A stretch of DNA of 64,000 nt from Flaccisagitta enflata (Eukaryota; Chaetognatha; Sagittoidea; Aphragmophora), in the NCBI GenBank assembly GCA_965153355.1, contig OZ231127.1, positions 54,808,001-54,872,000 on the forward strand. The letters run 5' to 3'. Shown piece by piece: positions 1-12,375 of the stretch. Below the pieces are notes generated by a model. The model made no database searches, was not told the DNA's origin, and saw only the letters and a list, made by a program, of their open reading frames with translations. Made by a program: the position numbers and the translations under genes. Each line of letters begins with the position of its first letter. Within the stretch, counting starts at the first letter, position 1.

Positions 1-2
1 GC

Positions 3-83
3 CAGCCGCAGCAGTCACCAAAAGAGGACGATGACGACGATGATGATGAAGCTCCACGGCCTGTGTGGCTTGAGGGCAGCTAG
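3..83 (+). CDS. possible 3'-terminal coding segment, acidic tail, cut by window edge
   Basis: In frame 3 from the left edge the sequence reads open for 26 codons and ends at TAG 81-83. The tail is QPQQSPKE, then seven Asp, then EAPRPVWLEGS. The GAC/GAT alternation within the Asp run is what coding selection on an acidic stretch would give, although a degenerate GAY trinucleotide tract could look the same. No start, acceptor site or domain is visible, and I do not recognise the protein. If real, it is the last exon of a plus-strand gene entering from the left, followed by GC-moderate 3' UTR-like sequence to about 450. Other frames close earlier or give low-complexity MTTMMM. Confidence 0.3.
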   Translation, partial: QPQQSPKEDDDDDDDEAPRPVWLEGS

Positions 84-452
84 CCGAGAATAGTCCTTAT
101 CTGCCGCAAGCGACAGCAGACTCAACCGTTGAAGCGCCACGAACAAGTCGGCAGATTCAACTAAAGACGAAATCATCTTCAACGTGCGGGGTTAAAACGC
201 GGAAAGGGTGAGGGCGTAGTTGGCGCGTGCGTGTCGCGCTTGTTATCGGTTTGGTGCTTCTTCAGTCTTGACTGGATAAGGTTGTGATGGTGTCGACTTG
301 GTAAGTTCCTTGATGGATGAAGGGGAACAATTGGTAGTGTTAAAGGAGATGTGGTAGTCCTATTTTAACTTGTTCCATGTTAGTAGATGCTGTGAAGGCA
401 TTTTAGGTTGTGTAAAGAGAATGTGGCGATTGACGAAAAAGCGTTGGAGGTG
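84..452. other. non-repetitive stretch, no gene seen
   Basis: Follows the candidate stop codon at 81-83 and could be 3' UTR or intergenic. No AATAAA polyadenylation signal is evident and no splice-bounded exon was recognised. Confidence 0.3.
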
Positions 453-579
453 AAAACAAAACAAAACAAAACAAAACAAAACAAAACAAAACATAACAAA
501 ACAAAACAAAACAAAACAAAACAAAACAAAACAAAACAAAACAAAACAAAACAAAACAAAACAAAACAAAACAAAACAA
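453..579. repeat. (AAAAC)n pentanucleotide microsatellite
   Basis: About 25 near-perfect copies of AAAAC with one interruption (ACATAAC near 491). The long translations across it (KQNKT repeats or FVLFC repeats) are repeat artefacts. Confidence 0.97.
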
Positions 580-1380
580 GAAACAGTATATTTGACGCTG
601 ACGGACTGACAGTGACAGTTAGGACGGGTTTCGTGACGGGACTCACTTAAGAATCGCATTCAACAAATGAAATCATCGCATCTGCAGTGCAGCCAAAGTA
701 GGAGCAGAGACAGAAGCCGTGATTGCTGCGCGGCGGCGCTCTCGACCGCTCGATCCGCAGAAAATCGGCGTCGAAAACGTTATTTTGGCGTTCATCATGA
801 TGATCTCTCAGACCATTGAATCGGAGAAGGCGGTCACCCGCGAAAATCAGTCTGCCGCTTTTGACGCTGCTGCCGCCGCCGCCACCACCACCGCATCCGC
901 CGCCGCATCCGGCGCCCGGCGCTTTGTGGACGACCGAAGGCGGCGACCAAAAAGCGACCAAAGAACGACCAATGGACGACCGAAACGAGAGAGACTCGAT
1001 GCTGATTGCTGGGACTCTGGGGACCATGATGATGTTGGTGAGGAGGAGAGGAGGAAGAGGAGGAGGAGGAGGAGGAGGAGGAGGAGGAGGAGGAGGAAGG
1101 GAGATTGAGGATGATGATGATGATGAGAAGAGGGACCCAGGGCAGGAGGGAGAAGACAAAGTTGAGAGGAGAAGGAGAAAATCACAAAGGATGAAAAAGA
1201 AAAAAAAAGTAGTAGGAGGGGCAGGAATAAAACCCCACGAGGAAAGAAGCGGGGAAGGGGGAAAAAGTGGCAGGGGAAATTAATGATCGAAATAACGATG
1301 ATGATGATAAGTCAAATGATTTTTCTCGTTTATATTGAAAAAAATAAATTCGCGCGCCTCTCTAATGCACCTCTTACTCA
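580..1380. repeat. GC-rich segment with CCG/CCA run and (GAG)n tract 1039-1107
   Basis: CpG-rich compared with most of the window. It contains an imperfect CCG/CCA/CAT trinucleotide run (about 868-918) and a nearly pure GAG/AGG tract (1039-1107). Open frames of 110-170 codons exist on both strands. They are open because of the repeats (poly-Arg, poly-Gly, poly-Pro) and show no family resemblance, so I call no gene. A promoter or first-exon CpG region is possible but unproven. Confidence 0.6.
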
Positions 1381-1537
1381 GTCTTCTTCTTTTTCTGCTT
1401 CTTCTTCTGCTGCTTCTTCTTCTTCTTCTTCTTCTTCTTCTTCTTCTTCTTCTTCTTCTTCTTCTTCTTTTTCTTTTTCTTTTTCTTTTTCTTTTTCTTT
1501 TTCTTTTTCTTTTTCTTTTTCTTCTTCTTCTTCTTTT

Positions 1538-1571
<34 letters not shown>

Positions 1572-1702
1572 TTTCTTTTTCTTTTTCTTTTTCTTTTTCT
1601 TTTTCTTTTTCTTTTTCTTCTTCTTCTTCTTCTTCTTTTTCTTTTTCTTTTTCTTTTTCTTTTTCTTTTTCTTCTTCTTCTTCTTCTTCTTCTTCTTCTT
1701 CT
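1381..1702. repeat. (TTC)n / (TTTTTC)n compound polypyrimidine microsatellite
   Basis: Blocks of TTC alternate with blocks of TTTTTC at least three times (TTC to about 1467, TTTTTC to about 1520, TTC to about 1570, then TTTTTC/TTC again), ending in TTC at 1702. This block structure suggests that hexamer variants expanded by unequal exchange. The strand asymmetry is pure pyrimidine over about 320 bases. Confidence 0.97.
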
Positions 1703-2103
1703 CTATCGGGCTTGTTTTGGTTTGAGCTTTGTTTGTTGTTTTTTTTTTTGTCTATTGTTCTGTTTCTCTGTCGTCTCATCCAACTCTTGCGTCGATCAAA
1801 GTAACCCCCTCTTCCCCTCCTCCTCTTCCTCCCCCTCTGCTCCTTTTCTTTTGCTCTCTTTCTCTGCTTTCACACTCCTGATCACCGTGACGCCAGGCAG
1901 AAGGGAGCAAAGAGGGTCTCCGGGGCGTTGACCTCCAGATAACACCGCCAATCCAGACCCCTTTTTTCGCGCCTATTCTCTCACTTCTTTTTTCATTTTA
2001 CATCTTTATTTTTTTCTTTTTACACCTTTTTCTTCTTCTTTTCATCTTCTCATTCTTCTCCTTGTTCATTTTCTTTTTTTCCTGCTCCTTCTTCCCTTTT
2101 TTC
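1703..2103. other. T-rich spacer, no gene seen
   Basis: Pyrimidine-rich unique sequence between microsatellites; no exon or element recognised. Confidence 0.4.
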
Positions 2104-2115
2104 CCTCTTATCCTT

Positions 2116-2152
2116 CTTCTTCTTCTTCTTCTTCTTCTTCTTCTTCTTCTTC
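2116..2152. repeat. (CTT)n microsatellite abutting element left end
   Basis: About 12 CTT units run directly into the family-3 palindrome at 2151. Confidence 0.95.
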
Positions 2153-2716
2153 CTGTAGGACACAGGGGTGAATTTCCTTACGTCCGTCCGTACGTCCGTC
2201 CCTGTCCGTACGTCCGTACGTCCACCCCCCAAGCTTCTCAATTTTCAAATTGCCATTGAATAACATGGGAAAATGACAAAATGCAAACTCTCCATTGAAT
2301 AAGATGGGAAAATGACAACTTGCAAATTTCCCATTGAATAACATGGAAAATCTACAAAAAATAGAAGAATGCATATTTCCTATCGAATAACATGGAAAAT
2401 TATTAAAAAATGAAAAAAATGCAAAATTGCAATTGGATAACATGGAAAATTGACAAAAAAATTAAATTCTTATTGAATAACATGGAAAATTGACACGAAA
2501 TTGTAGAAAATATACAACTCCCATTGAATATCATGGAAATTGCCCCAAAGGCCTGAAATATGCCTACTCAGGACGTAAGGAAATTCACCCCTGTGTCCAA
2601 CAGGACATCGGCCCTTTGGGGCCGCTGCCCTGCTCTCACTCCACTTCTTCAGCTGATCACTCCAAGCAGGGCATCGGGTACCGCTGACCATGTGCAATCC
2701 TTGGATGACTTGTTCT
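2151..2716 (+). mobile_element. family-3 foldback element with minisatellite core
   Basis: The left end has the palindrome TCCTGTAGGACACAGG followed by GGTGAATTTCC and a GTCCGTACGTCC tract. The right part has the same block inverted (about 2570-2607, GGAAATTCACCCCTGTGTCC). It is followed by GGACATCGGCCCTTTGGGGCC and the conserved tail ending near ACCATGTGCAATCCTTGGATGACTTG. Between the inverted blocks, 2245-2540 is a tandem array of a roughly 45-bp unit built on ATTGAATAACATGG. No coding capacity. Related copies lie at 13949, 18944, 21405, 41402 and 51058. Confidence 0.75.
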
Positions 2717-2956
2717 CTCTTATCCTTCTTCTTCTTCTTCTTCTTCTTCTTCTTCTGTTTCTTCTTCTTCTTCTTCTTCTTCTTCTTCTTCTTCTTCTTC
2801 TTCTTCTTCTTCTTCTTCTTCTTCTTCTTCTTCTTTTCTTTTTCTTTTTTTTTTCTTCTTCTTCTTCTTCTTCTTCTTCTCTTCTTCTTCTTCTTCTTCT
2901 TCTTCTTCTTCTTCTTCTTCTTCTTCTTCGTCTTCTTCTTCATCTTCTTCTTCTTT
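2717..2956. repeat. (CTT)n microsatellite
   Basis: Roughly 75 CTT units with a T-rich interruption near 2836-2852 (TTTTCTTTTTCTTTTTTTTT). It is introduced by CTCTTATCC, the same bases that introduce the tract at 2116. Confidence 0.96.
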
Positions 2957-3439
2957 TTGATTTTGACGAGGAAACTTTTGATGATGAGACAACAGAAACC
3001 TACCTAAAGATTACCATGAATAACATCAATTTTTGGGTTCTTGTATCACAGACAAAAATGAGTCAACAGTACCAAGCTACAGTCAGTGGCAGCTGCAACA
3101 AACATCAAAACCCCCTGTCAAAAAGAATGGTTTTGACGACAAATTTGAGGCAAAACTCATCCTAAAATTTGCATGATATCATTTGATGACGCTATTTTTA
3201 GCTATTGGATGACATGATTTGAAGTTTTGTTTGTAGGGCACACATGGGAATAACACGTTTTGAAATTATCATTAACCTTGACTCCTGTTTTGGACTTGAG
3301 AAACGTAATTATGGACAAGTTCTGATCCCAGGTGTTAATCTGAAAAGCGCTTTGTCTTTCTTCTCTTCCTCTACTTTGGATCACGATACACGTAGACAAC
3401 AGTATCGTCGCTTTGTACTTCGATAGTAACTCTGCGAAA
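2957..3439. other. unique AT-rich spacer, no gene seen
   Basis: Unique sequence without recognisable exon or element. The short plus-strand frame at 3244-3426 has no family resemblance. Confidence 0.35.
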
Positions 3440-3656
<217 letters not shown>

Positions 3657-3897
3657 TGTAAAGAAAAGCCATGTCCGCAATTGCATAATCATTAATAACG
3701 GTTTTTGGCCATCTTTGTTGTCATTTTTGAGGATTGCCGTTGATTATTTTTCATGATCCCGTTGTTGCTTCTTTTACTTTTTCTTCCTCGTCGCCCCACT
3801 TTTATCTACTTTTTTTTCCTAACTCTTTTATACACTTTTTTATGCGACTATTGTAATCATTTTTTTTTCACTGCGACCTCTTTTCTTCCTATTGCTA

Positions 3898-4510
3898 CCG
3901 GGTCATCCACCTGAGTTGTCGGATTCTGTTAAGCTTTTACCCTTTGATGCTAAGAGACATGGATTTGAAATTGATCAAGTCTTAAAGAGTATAGATTGAC
4001 ATTTTTTGTATCAAAATTTCAGCGATTTTTGTTGAGTAGTTTGTCTTTTACACAAATTTGAAGTGCCACAAAAATTTTCCCATCTTAAAGATTTTCCATG
4101 AGAAATAAGGAATTCTGCTCGCCTTCATTTTCAATTTCTTTTTCATTATTCATATCATAGAGACAAGATTGATCTGAAATGAAAGATAAACTGACTAAGT
4201 TATTAAACTACTTCAAAATTTTCCCTGATTAAAGCCTTTTTTCGTATTGATGGCGTATATGATTCAAAAAGAATTGCGATGGTAATTTGCACAGTTCCTG
4301 GAATTTATTGAAAAATCTGCTCAGTCCTGAAATGAAAGCTTTTGCTTCAAATTCATGTTGAAGACAAACTACTTGACCAAAATGGATGAAATTTTGACAC
4401 AAAAAATGTCAATATATACTCTTCAAGACTGGATCAATTTCAAATACATGACTTTTAGCACCTGTGAGTAAAAGCTTAACAGAATCCGACAACTCAGCTG
4501 GATGACCCGG
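3898..4510. mobile_element. TA-flanked long-TIR foldback element (MITE-like)
   Basis: Ends are CCGGGTCATCC...GGATGACCCGG. The inverted similarity continues inward for roughly 250 bases per arm (GTTGTCGGATTCTGTTAAGC, then TTGAAATTGATC, then a CATTTTTTGTRTCAAAATTTC block). The element is bounded by TA at 3896-3897 and 4511-4512, as expected of a TA target-site duplication. No transposase coding. A relative lies at 39576-40165 and shares the GGGTCATC end and the TTTTTTGTGTCAAAATTTCA block. Confidence 0.85.
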
Positions 4511-4609
4511 TATTGTATTGAACTCTCGACCTGATGTCCTTTTTATCATTTTTCTTTTTCTTTCTTATGTCCTTGCCTTCGTCTTTTTCAAATATGTTGA
4601 AGAGACTGC

Positions 4610-4770
4610 ATAAATGATACAAAACTACATAAGACTACATAAGGCTTTATTCGTTTGTCAGTCCGTCCATTGGTTCCTCGGCTGGTCCGTAAAAAGTCTT
4701 GTGGAAACGTGCCATTCCATCCTTGCCGGCCCCTGCTTACGCAACTGCTAATGGTAATAAGCATCACATG
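4610..4770 (+). mobile_element. degraded family-2 element
   Basis: Contains AAGGCTTTATTCGTTTGTCAGTCCGTCC, then a degenerate GTCC tract, then a CCGGCCCCTGCTTACGCAACTG block that matches the body of better-preserved copies at 14986 and 45264. The hairpin is lost. Confidence 0.5.
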
Positions 4771-4972
4771 TCTTCCCTATAGAAAGCGTATACCCGTCCG
4801 GAGTGTTTCAATCAGATCAGTGGTTGCTTTTTCCATGGCTTCATCATGATATGAATTACGATGTATATATCCATACTCTCATACGCGATACGCCTTCGAT
4901 TTAATACGGAAACCTGTTTAGAATGAGGAACCAGCCATTGAACAATGAACAACCAATGAGAAAATTCTCGTT

Positions 4973-4973
<1 letters not shown>

Positions 4974-5014
<41 letters not shown>
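4974..5014. repeat. poly-T tract (41 T)
   Basis: Pure homopolymer. It could be the tail of a retroposed sequence on the minus strand, but no element body is recognisable next to it. Confidence 0.95.
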
Positions 5015-5015
<1 letters not shown>

Positions 5016-5488
5016 TTTTGTACTTTCAGTGCTAATTTTTTTAAAAGGACTATTTTGCGCATGTTTTTGAATGTTGTCCTTACTTGTACTGAGTGCTAAC
5101 TGATTGAAACGGAATTGAACTTTCTCATCGGTCGATAATCTGATACGACCCTAATTCCAATAAGCAAATCATAGTGATGTCAATGGAACAACTTGAGCTT
5201 GAGTATCCATCTGAGACGCTTCGTTGACACGATTTCTTTTTTCATTCCCGTCTTTTCACGCGAACACGCGCGTACACGCAGTCGACTCAAAGCCAATAAA
5301 TAAGGGCATGAAATTCTTCCGCTTGAGGCAAATCTCGCTTCCTTGTGGAAACACGAGCGAGAGAGAAACGACAATAATAACGTCATCGACATTAATTGCG
5401 ATGAAGAGCGAGAATAAAAATGAAACCTGAGCAACGACTTGCGTGGAAGTAATGATGACGGAATAAAGACAAGTACGACAACCGGAAT
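5015..5488. other. unique spacer, no gene seen
   Basis: Unique sequence. The minus-strand frame at 5180-5434 resembles no family and lacks splice-bounded structure. Confidence 0.35.
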
Positions 5489-6717
<1,229 letters not shown>

Positions 6718-6970
6718 CTCGGTTATTTTTGATATGACGACTCGAATGGAAATTGATGGCTCCCAATGTTTATTTGGCAATAATGGCAACGAATGTGTTT
6801 ATATGCGCGCGGCACCAGAGGCCGGAGGAAATATTATTCCCCGGGTTCCTCGGCTTCTATCTGTAACTCTGTACAAGTCTGTCTCTATATTTGCGTTTGT
6901 TGATTTAGCAGTATGTTTTTTTGTTTTTGTGTTCCACGATAGTGGAACACTTGATACTCAGAGTTTTCTC

Positions 6971-7580
6971 CGTTCGTAATTGTATGTCACACTACCCAAG
7001 TTTCTCCGATGTAGGATGTATGTCACACAGCCCAGAATTCTCCGATGTATGTCACACCACCCAGAATTCTCCAATGTATGTCACACAGTCCAGAATTCTC
7101 CATTTAATGTCACACCACTCAGTTTTCTCCGATGTATGTCACACAGCCCAGAATTCTCCGTATATGTCACACCACCCAGTTTTCTACAATGTATGTCACA
7201 CAGTCCAGAATTCTCCGATGTATGTCGCATCTGCCAGTAGTTTTCTCCAATGTATGTCACACTGCATGAAATTCTCCGTTGTATGTCACACCACCTAGTT
7301 TCTCAATGTCTATGTCCTCATGATTCTCCATTGCTTATGTCACATATGATTTTCTCCAGTGTATCTATCACACAGCCCAATTCTCCACGTTGTGTCTACC
7401 CAGTTTTCTCCGGAAGTGTGTCACTGGCAAATTTATCCATTGTATGTCACACCACTAGTTTTCTCCAATGTATGTCTGTGCCCAGAATTCTCCATTGTTG
7501 TGTCTTTCTAGTTTTCTCCAATGTATGTCACACAGTCCAGAATTCTCTGATGTGTGTCACACCACCCAGTTTTCGCCATT
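6971..7580. repeat. minisatellite, about 29-bp unit with two alternating variants
   Basis: The unit is TATGTCACAC + CACCCAGTTTTCTCC + AATG. It alternates with a variant CAGCCCAGAATTCTCCGATG, which gives a roughly 58-bp higher-order period. Units degrade from about 7290 onward. The reading frames are open (MSHHPVFSDVCHTAQNSP-like repeats), but codon pattern and flanks give no support for a protein. Confidence 0.92.
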
Positions 7581-8214
7581 TTTTAGGAAAATTAGCTGTT
7601 TTTTGCACTAAAACCCGTTTCTTTTTTATTTGGCTCAAGTTAGGTCAAAATGAACATCAGAATCTTGTTCTACAGCCTTTTTAGGTCCCCTGTGCAAAAA
7701 TCTGGGATGGGTCCATTTTTTTTTTTCATAACCCTTAAAATTGAGATTTTCTCCATCGAGATTCCTGGCCGTCATGCAAAGACAATATCATTATTCAATA
7801 AGATATAAAAATCCTTATCCAATACGGCACACTGTGCCTGATGTTATTTTTTTCTGTATCCCAAAAAAGGATCTAAAATGTTCTAATGAGGCATACTGTT
7901 CCATCTTATTCTCCACTTATTCTCCACCTGACAAAGGTGCTAAAAATCATCCAATGTGGTACACTGTGCCACATTCCATTTTATTCTCAATCTTATATTC
8001 CACACGACGACGGACCTAAAAATTCATAGTAACAGCGATGGTCCCCAAATAAGACATAATGGATGAACTTTCCCTTTTCAAAATGTCTTTTCTTTTTTTT
8101 TCATCTTTCTTTTTCTCACTTTCTGTGTCTTATTCTTTTATCCAATTCTTTTTGGGCTTCTCTCCACTATCTATCCTCTCTCCTTGCCTTCTTCACTTGT
8201 TTCTTTTTTTACCT
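7581..8214. other. AT-rich spacer with weak degenerate repetition
   Basis: Contains related phrases (ATACGGCACACTGTGCC, GAGGCATACTGTTCC, GTGGTACACTGTGCC) spaced about 70-100 bases apart between 7820 and 7975. This is probably an old tandem or foldback repeat. No gene. Confidence 0.4.
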
Positions 8215-8371
8215 TTCTGTCTTTCTTTCTTACTGTCTTTCTTTCTGTCTTTCTTTCTTTCTGTCTTTCTTTCTTCTTGTCTTTCTTTCTGTCTTCCTTT
8301 CATTCTTTCATTCATTCTTTCTTTCTCTCTTTCTTACTGTGTTTCTATTTTTCTTCCATTCTTTCATTCAT

Positions 8372-8447
<76 letters not shown>

Positions 8448-8667
8448 TGTTTCTTTCTTTTTTTCTTTCTTTCTTTCTTTTTTTCTTTCTTTCTCTTTTC
8501 TTTCTTTCTTTTTCTTTCTTTCTTCTTTTCTTTCTTTCTTCTTTTCTTTCTTTCTTCTTTTCTTTCTTTCTTCTTCTTTCTTTTCTTTCTTTCTTCTTTC
8601 TTCTTCTGCCCTTTTCTATCTTCTGTCCTTCTTCCTTCTTTTCATCTTTTCTTTTTCTTTCTTTTTT

Positions 8668-8727
<60 letters not shown>

Positions 8728-8730
8728 TTT

Positions 8731-8778
<48 letters not shown>

Positions 8779-8845
8779 TCATATTTTGTTTGTTTGTTTG
8801 TTTGTTTGTTTGTCTGTTTTATTGTTTGTTTGTTACTTTATTTCA
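8215..8845. repeat. (CTTT)n microsatellite ending in (TTTG)n
   Basis: An imperfect CTTT/CTGT mosaic (8215-8360) becomes near-pure CTTT (8361-8780, with several T-insertions), then TTTG (about 8787-8838). Confidence 0.97.
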
Positions 8846-8877
8846 TTCATGCATTCATTAAATCATTCTTTTTTTTT

Positions 8878-8945
8878 GGTCGCATGAACGCGACTCTACT
8901 CTAGAAGCCGCTATGTCGGTCAGTCGGTTCGTCGGTCCGTCATTT
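8878..8945 (+). mobile_element. fragment of family-1 element
   Basis: GGTCGCATGAACGCGACTCTAC is a degenerate hairpin end, followed by CCGCTATGTCGGTCAGTCGG and a short GTCGGTCC tract; the body is missing. Confidence 0.55.
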
Positions 8946-9014
8946 AGAATTAACTTGAGTCATTTTAAGTTATTCTAGTAATTTGCATTGTGTAAGTCAG
9001 AAACGTTGTCTGGG

Positions 9015-9160
9015 ACTATAAATGAAGTGATTATAGGTATTCATAGATAATTATGGGTAAGTATAGGTAAATATAGATAATTATGATTAATTTAGTGTAT
9101 TCATAGGTAATTTAAGGTATTTACAGGTAGTTGTAGGTAACTCTGGGTAATTATGGTTTG
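9015..9160. repeat. degenerate TAGGTAATTATA tandem repeat
   Basis: About a dozen diverged copies of a 10-13 bp unit (TAGGTAATTATAGGTA-like). Confidence 0.6.
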
Positions 9161-9204
9161 TTGACCTTGTTTTTCTTCATACCATCCTTCTTTTTCCTTT
9201 CTGT

Positions 9205-9208
9205 TTTT

Positions 9209-9247
<39 letters not shown>

Positions 9248-9761
9248 TTCTATCTGTCTTTCCTTAATTCATTCTTTTTTTCTTTCCTTTCCATGTAATA
9301 GCGGTCCCTCGATCACGGCCTTTTTTCCATCTTTCTTTTGAAGGAGTTGAATTCAAGTCACGTCAATTTTGAAGAGGGAAGAGGCCATAGTCACAACCTC
9401 TCTGTCTCTGTCTCTATCTCTCTCACTGCCTCTATCTTTGTCTCTGTCTCTGTCTCTGTCTCTGTATCTGTCTCTGTATCTGGTTTTCCGTCTGTCTTTC
9501 AGTCTGTGTTTCAGTTTTTCTCTATCTTTGTCTTCTTCTATATCTGCCTCTGTATATGTCCCTCTCTCTGCCTCTGCCTCTGTCCCTCTCTCTGTCTCTA
9601 TCCCTCTCTCTGCCTCTGTCTCTGTCTCTGTCCCTCTCTCCATCCATGTCCCTCTCTCTCTCTGTCTCTGTTTCTGTCACTGTATCGGTTTTTTCCGTCT
9701 GTTTGTCTTTCAGTCTGTCTTTCAGTTTGTTTTTCTGTGTGTCTCTGTCTTTTTCGCTATT

Positions 9762-9815
<54 letters not shown>
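9205..9815. repeat. (TCTG)n, then (TCTCTG)n-rich, then (CT)n tract
   Basis: (TCTG)n lies at 9208-9246. A TCTCTGTC/CTCTGTCC mosaic covers 9395-9755, and pure (CT)n runs 9763-9814. The long Ser/Leu-rich and Arg/Glu/Asp-rich frames are artefacts. Confidence 0.93.
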
Positions 9816-9818
<3 letters not shown>

Positions 9819-9904
9819 TTCCCCCTCATAGGCCATAGTCACAATGAATGAGGTGGAATGACAATTGGCGGTCTCTTCAATTGTATGTCTCTTCCTCTCA
9901 CCCG

Positions 9905-11040
9905 TCTATGTTCTTCATTTCCTAATGTTTCCCCTTATTGAGCAGTGTTCTTTATGTTTCCCCTTGTTAAACCGTGTTCTTTATAATTTCCCATATAAAA
10001 CTGTAATCTCAATGATTCCCCTGGTTGAGCTGTGTTCTTAATGTTTCCCCTTATTGAGCTGTGTTCCTATTGTTCCCAGTTTCCCCTTGTTGAGCTGGGT
10101 TCTTAATGTTTCCTTTTATTGAGCTGTGTTCTTAATGATTTCCCTTGTTGAGCTGTGTCCTTGATGTTTTCCCTTATTGAGCTGTGTTCTTTTTTTTTCC
10201 CCTTTATTGAGCTATGTTTTTATTATTCTCATTTTCCCCTGGTTGAACTGTGCTCTTATTGTTCCCAGTTTCCCCTTGTTCTCCTGGGTTCTTAATCAGG
10301 CCTGATTTTAGTGATAGTTTAAACTGAGCCAATCAGGCTCGCTCCCCACAATTTGACAGAGCCCAACAGGAAAACCTGGAGCCCGGTAAAAATACTATAC
10401 CAAACTTAATGATCATTTTAGCCTAGATTTGTAATAGCAGCTACTGATTATATGATATAACGATAAATAACCACTATAAAAATGATTCAGTTAGTGAATA
10501 AATCGAAAAAGGAGTCAAAACTTGATGATTTTTCAAATATTTCACTAAATCAGCTAAAGCGCTTTGAATCCATCCCAATGAGAGAGAGCCTACCGAGCTC
10601 AGAGCTTGCAAAATATAAGAGCCCGAGAGCAAAATAGAGAGCATCGGGCTCGCGGGCTTGCTCAAAAATCAGGCCTGTTCTTAATGTTTCCCCTTATTGA
10701 GCTGTGTTCTTATTATTCCCAATTTCCCCTTGTTGAGCTGGGTTCTTAATGTTTCCTTTTATTGAGCTTTGTTCTCAATGATTCTCCTTGTTGAGCTGTG
10801 TTCTTGATGTTTCCCCTTATTCTTTCCCCTCATTGTTCTTTTTTGTCCGGTTTTCCCTTATTGAGCTGTGTTCTTATTATTCCTAGTTTCCCCTTGTTGA
10901 TCTGTGTTCTTATCGTTCCCAGTTTCCCCTGGTTCCCCTGGGTTCTTAATGTTTCCCCTTGTTGAGCTGTGTTCTTAATGTTTTCCTTGGTTGAGCTGTA
11001 TTCTTGATGTTTCCCCTGTTTGAGCTGTGTTCTTAAATGA
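9905..11040. repeat. minisatellite, about 29-bp unit, interrupted by a hAT-like element
   Basis: The unit is TTCTTAATGTTTCCCCTTATTGAGCTGTG, given here as consensus TTCTTAATGTTTCCCC + TTATTGAGCTGTG. Roughly 20 copies lie in two blocks (9905-10296 and 10678-11040) with frequent substitutions. Confidence 0.93.
10297..10677. mobile_element. hAT-like MITE, 381 bp, 8-bp target duplication
   Basis: Begins CAGGCCTGATTTT and ends AAAAATCAGGCCTG, a 13-14 bp terminal inverted repeat. The flanking minisatellite shows an exact 8-bp duplication TTCTTAAT (10289-10296 and 10678-10685). An 8-bp duplication with CAG...CTG ends is characteristic of hAT superfamily elements. The interior has inverted GAGCC/GGCTC words and no transposase frame. 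Confidence 0.9.
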
Positions 11041-11118
11041 AGTGGTTTGATCTCAAAAAGAAAACAAAAAGTAATTCGTCATTTGAATTAAGATAAACAT
11101 CAGTCTGCATTGTTGAAC

Positions 11119-11330
11119 AACAAGGCCGGATAAACAGCTACCAAAGTCGCGTACAGGTGGGCAGGGGCCATGTTTAAGGTCACATCATCATTTGGGCAGG
11201 AGTAGTAAGGGCAAAGACCGCAAAAAAAAGAAAAAAAAAGTTAAATGTGACTGATGGACAGACCGACGGACCAATGGACCAATGGACCAACAAAGCGGGG
11301 TGTAGAGTTGGGTAGCACGCGACTAAAGAG
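11119..11330 (-). mobile_element. family-1 element (GTCY tract plus terminal hairpin)
   Basis: In plus coordinates it begins ACAAGGCCGGATAAACAGC, contains GTGGGCAGGGGCCATG, an A-rich stretch, AAATGTGACTGATGGACAG and (GGAC)n variants. It ends CAAAGCGGGGTGTAGAGT + TGGGTAGCACGCGAC, a decayed form of the GTCGCGTAGCACGCGAC hairpin. Confidence 0.8.
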
Positions 11331-11549
11331 TTAAACTTGGAGAGAGATAAAACGAAGAAAGATAAACAATGTAAAATATCTACGAGCGGAGGAGGGAGAC
11401 CCAGTTAAAGAGAGGAAATACACAAAGGACGCACGTAAAAGAAATGCCATCAAAGGAGAGGAGAGAGGTAAATAGATAAAGTGAACATGAGACAAATTGC
11501 GCCAGAGAGACAACTTACAAAGAGGCAGACAGAACATGGACATATGGAG

Positions 11550-11890
11550 GGACATGGCCACTTGACGAACCACAGTCATGAGTCCCTAGTCCCCAGGGAC
11601 ACCACCATAAGAAAGGACACAGTCATTAGAAGGGACACGGCGATGAGAAGGGACATAAGTAGCCATAACAAGGGACACAGCCATGAGAGGAACACTGCCA
11701 TAATCAAGCTACAGCTGTATGCAAAGGACACAGATGCAAGGTAGTACTCAGGAATATGAAGGGACATTGCTATTAGAAAGGACAAATCAATACGAAAGAA
11801 CAGAGCTGTATGAAAGGACACAGTAATTAGAAGGAACAGAGCCATAAGAAAGGACAGAGCAATAAGAAGGAATGTTCCGATGTTGAGTTT
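11550..11890. repeat. minisatellite, about 21-24 bp unit
   Basis: Diverged copies of AGAAGGGACACAGCCATGA (variants with GGACAGAGC and GGACACGGCGATG). The minus-strand translation is hydrophobic (FLIALSFLM-like), but only because of the repeat. Confidence 0.75.
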
Positions 11891-12063
11891 TCTCAAAGGA
11901 GCAAGAAAGAAACACTTTTTTTTTTGCTTTGCGGCGACCAATATTGCGGCAGGAAATAATGAATTTTTGATCCCAGGTTTCTGACCACTGAGCCGAAGCA
12001 TTCGCAGCGGAGGCCCGCTGACCCGCAGCGCAAATGTATAGGAAAGAGCAATGAAATAAGGGA

Positions 12064-12375
<312 letters not shown>

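Noticed and set aside
647-1283. Overlapping 110-170 codon frames on both strands in a GC-rich region
   Set aside because: Frames depend on GAG/CCG runs (poly-Arg, poly-Pro, poly-Gly); the unique parts match nothing I know.
1283-1931. Ser/Phe- or Leu-rich frames of up to 198 codons
   Set aside because: Caused by (TTC)n/(TTTTTC)n; all three frames are open.
8059-8904. 281-codon Phe/Leu/Ser frame resembling a membrane protein
   Set aside because: It is a translation of (CTTT)n; hydrophobicity is a property of the repeat.
11930-11992. Possible next Ig exon (minus strand, ...CTCAG|TGGTCAGAAACC...)
   Set aside because: Starts with Trp in the right phase, but the following residues (SETWDQKF) do not match an Ig C-C' segment and no good donor follows.
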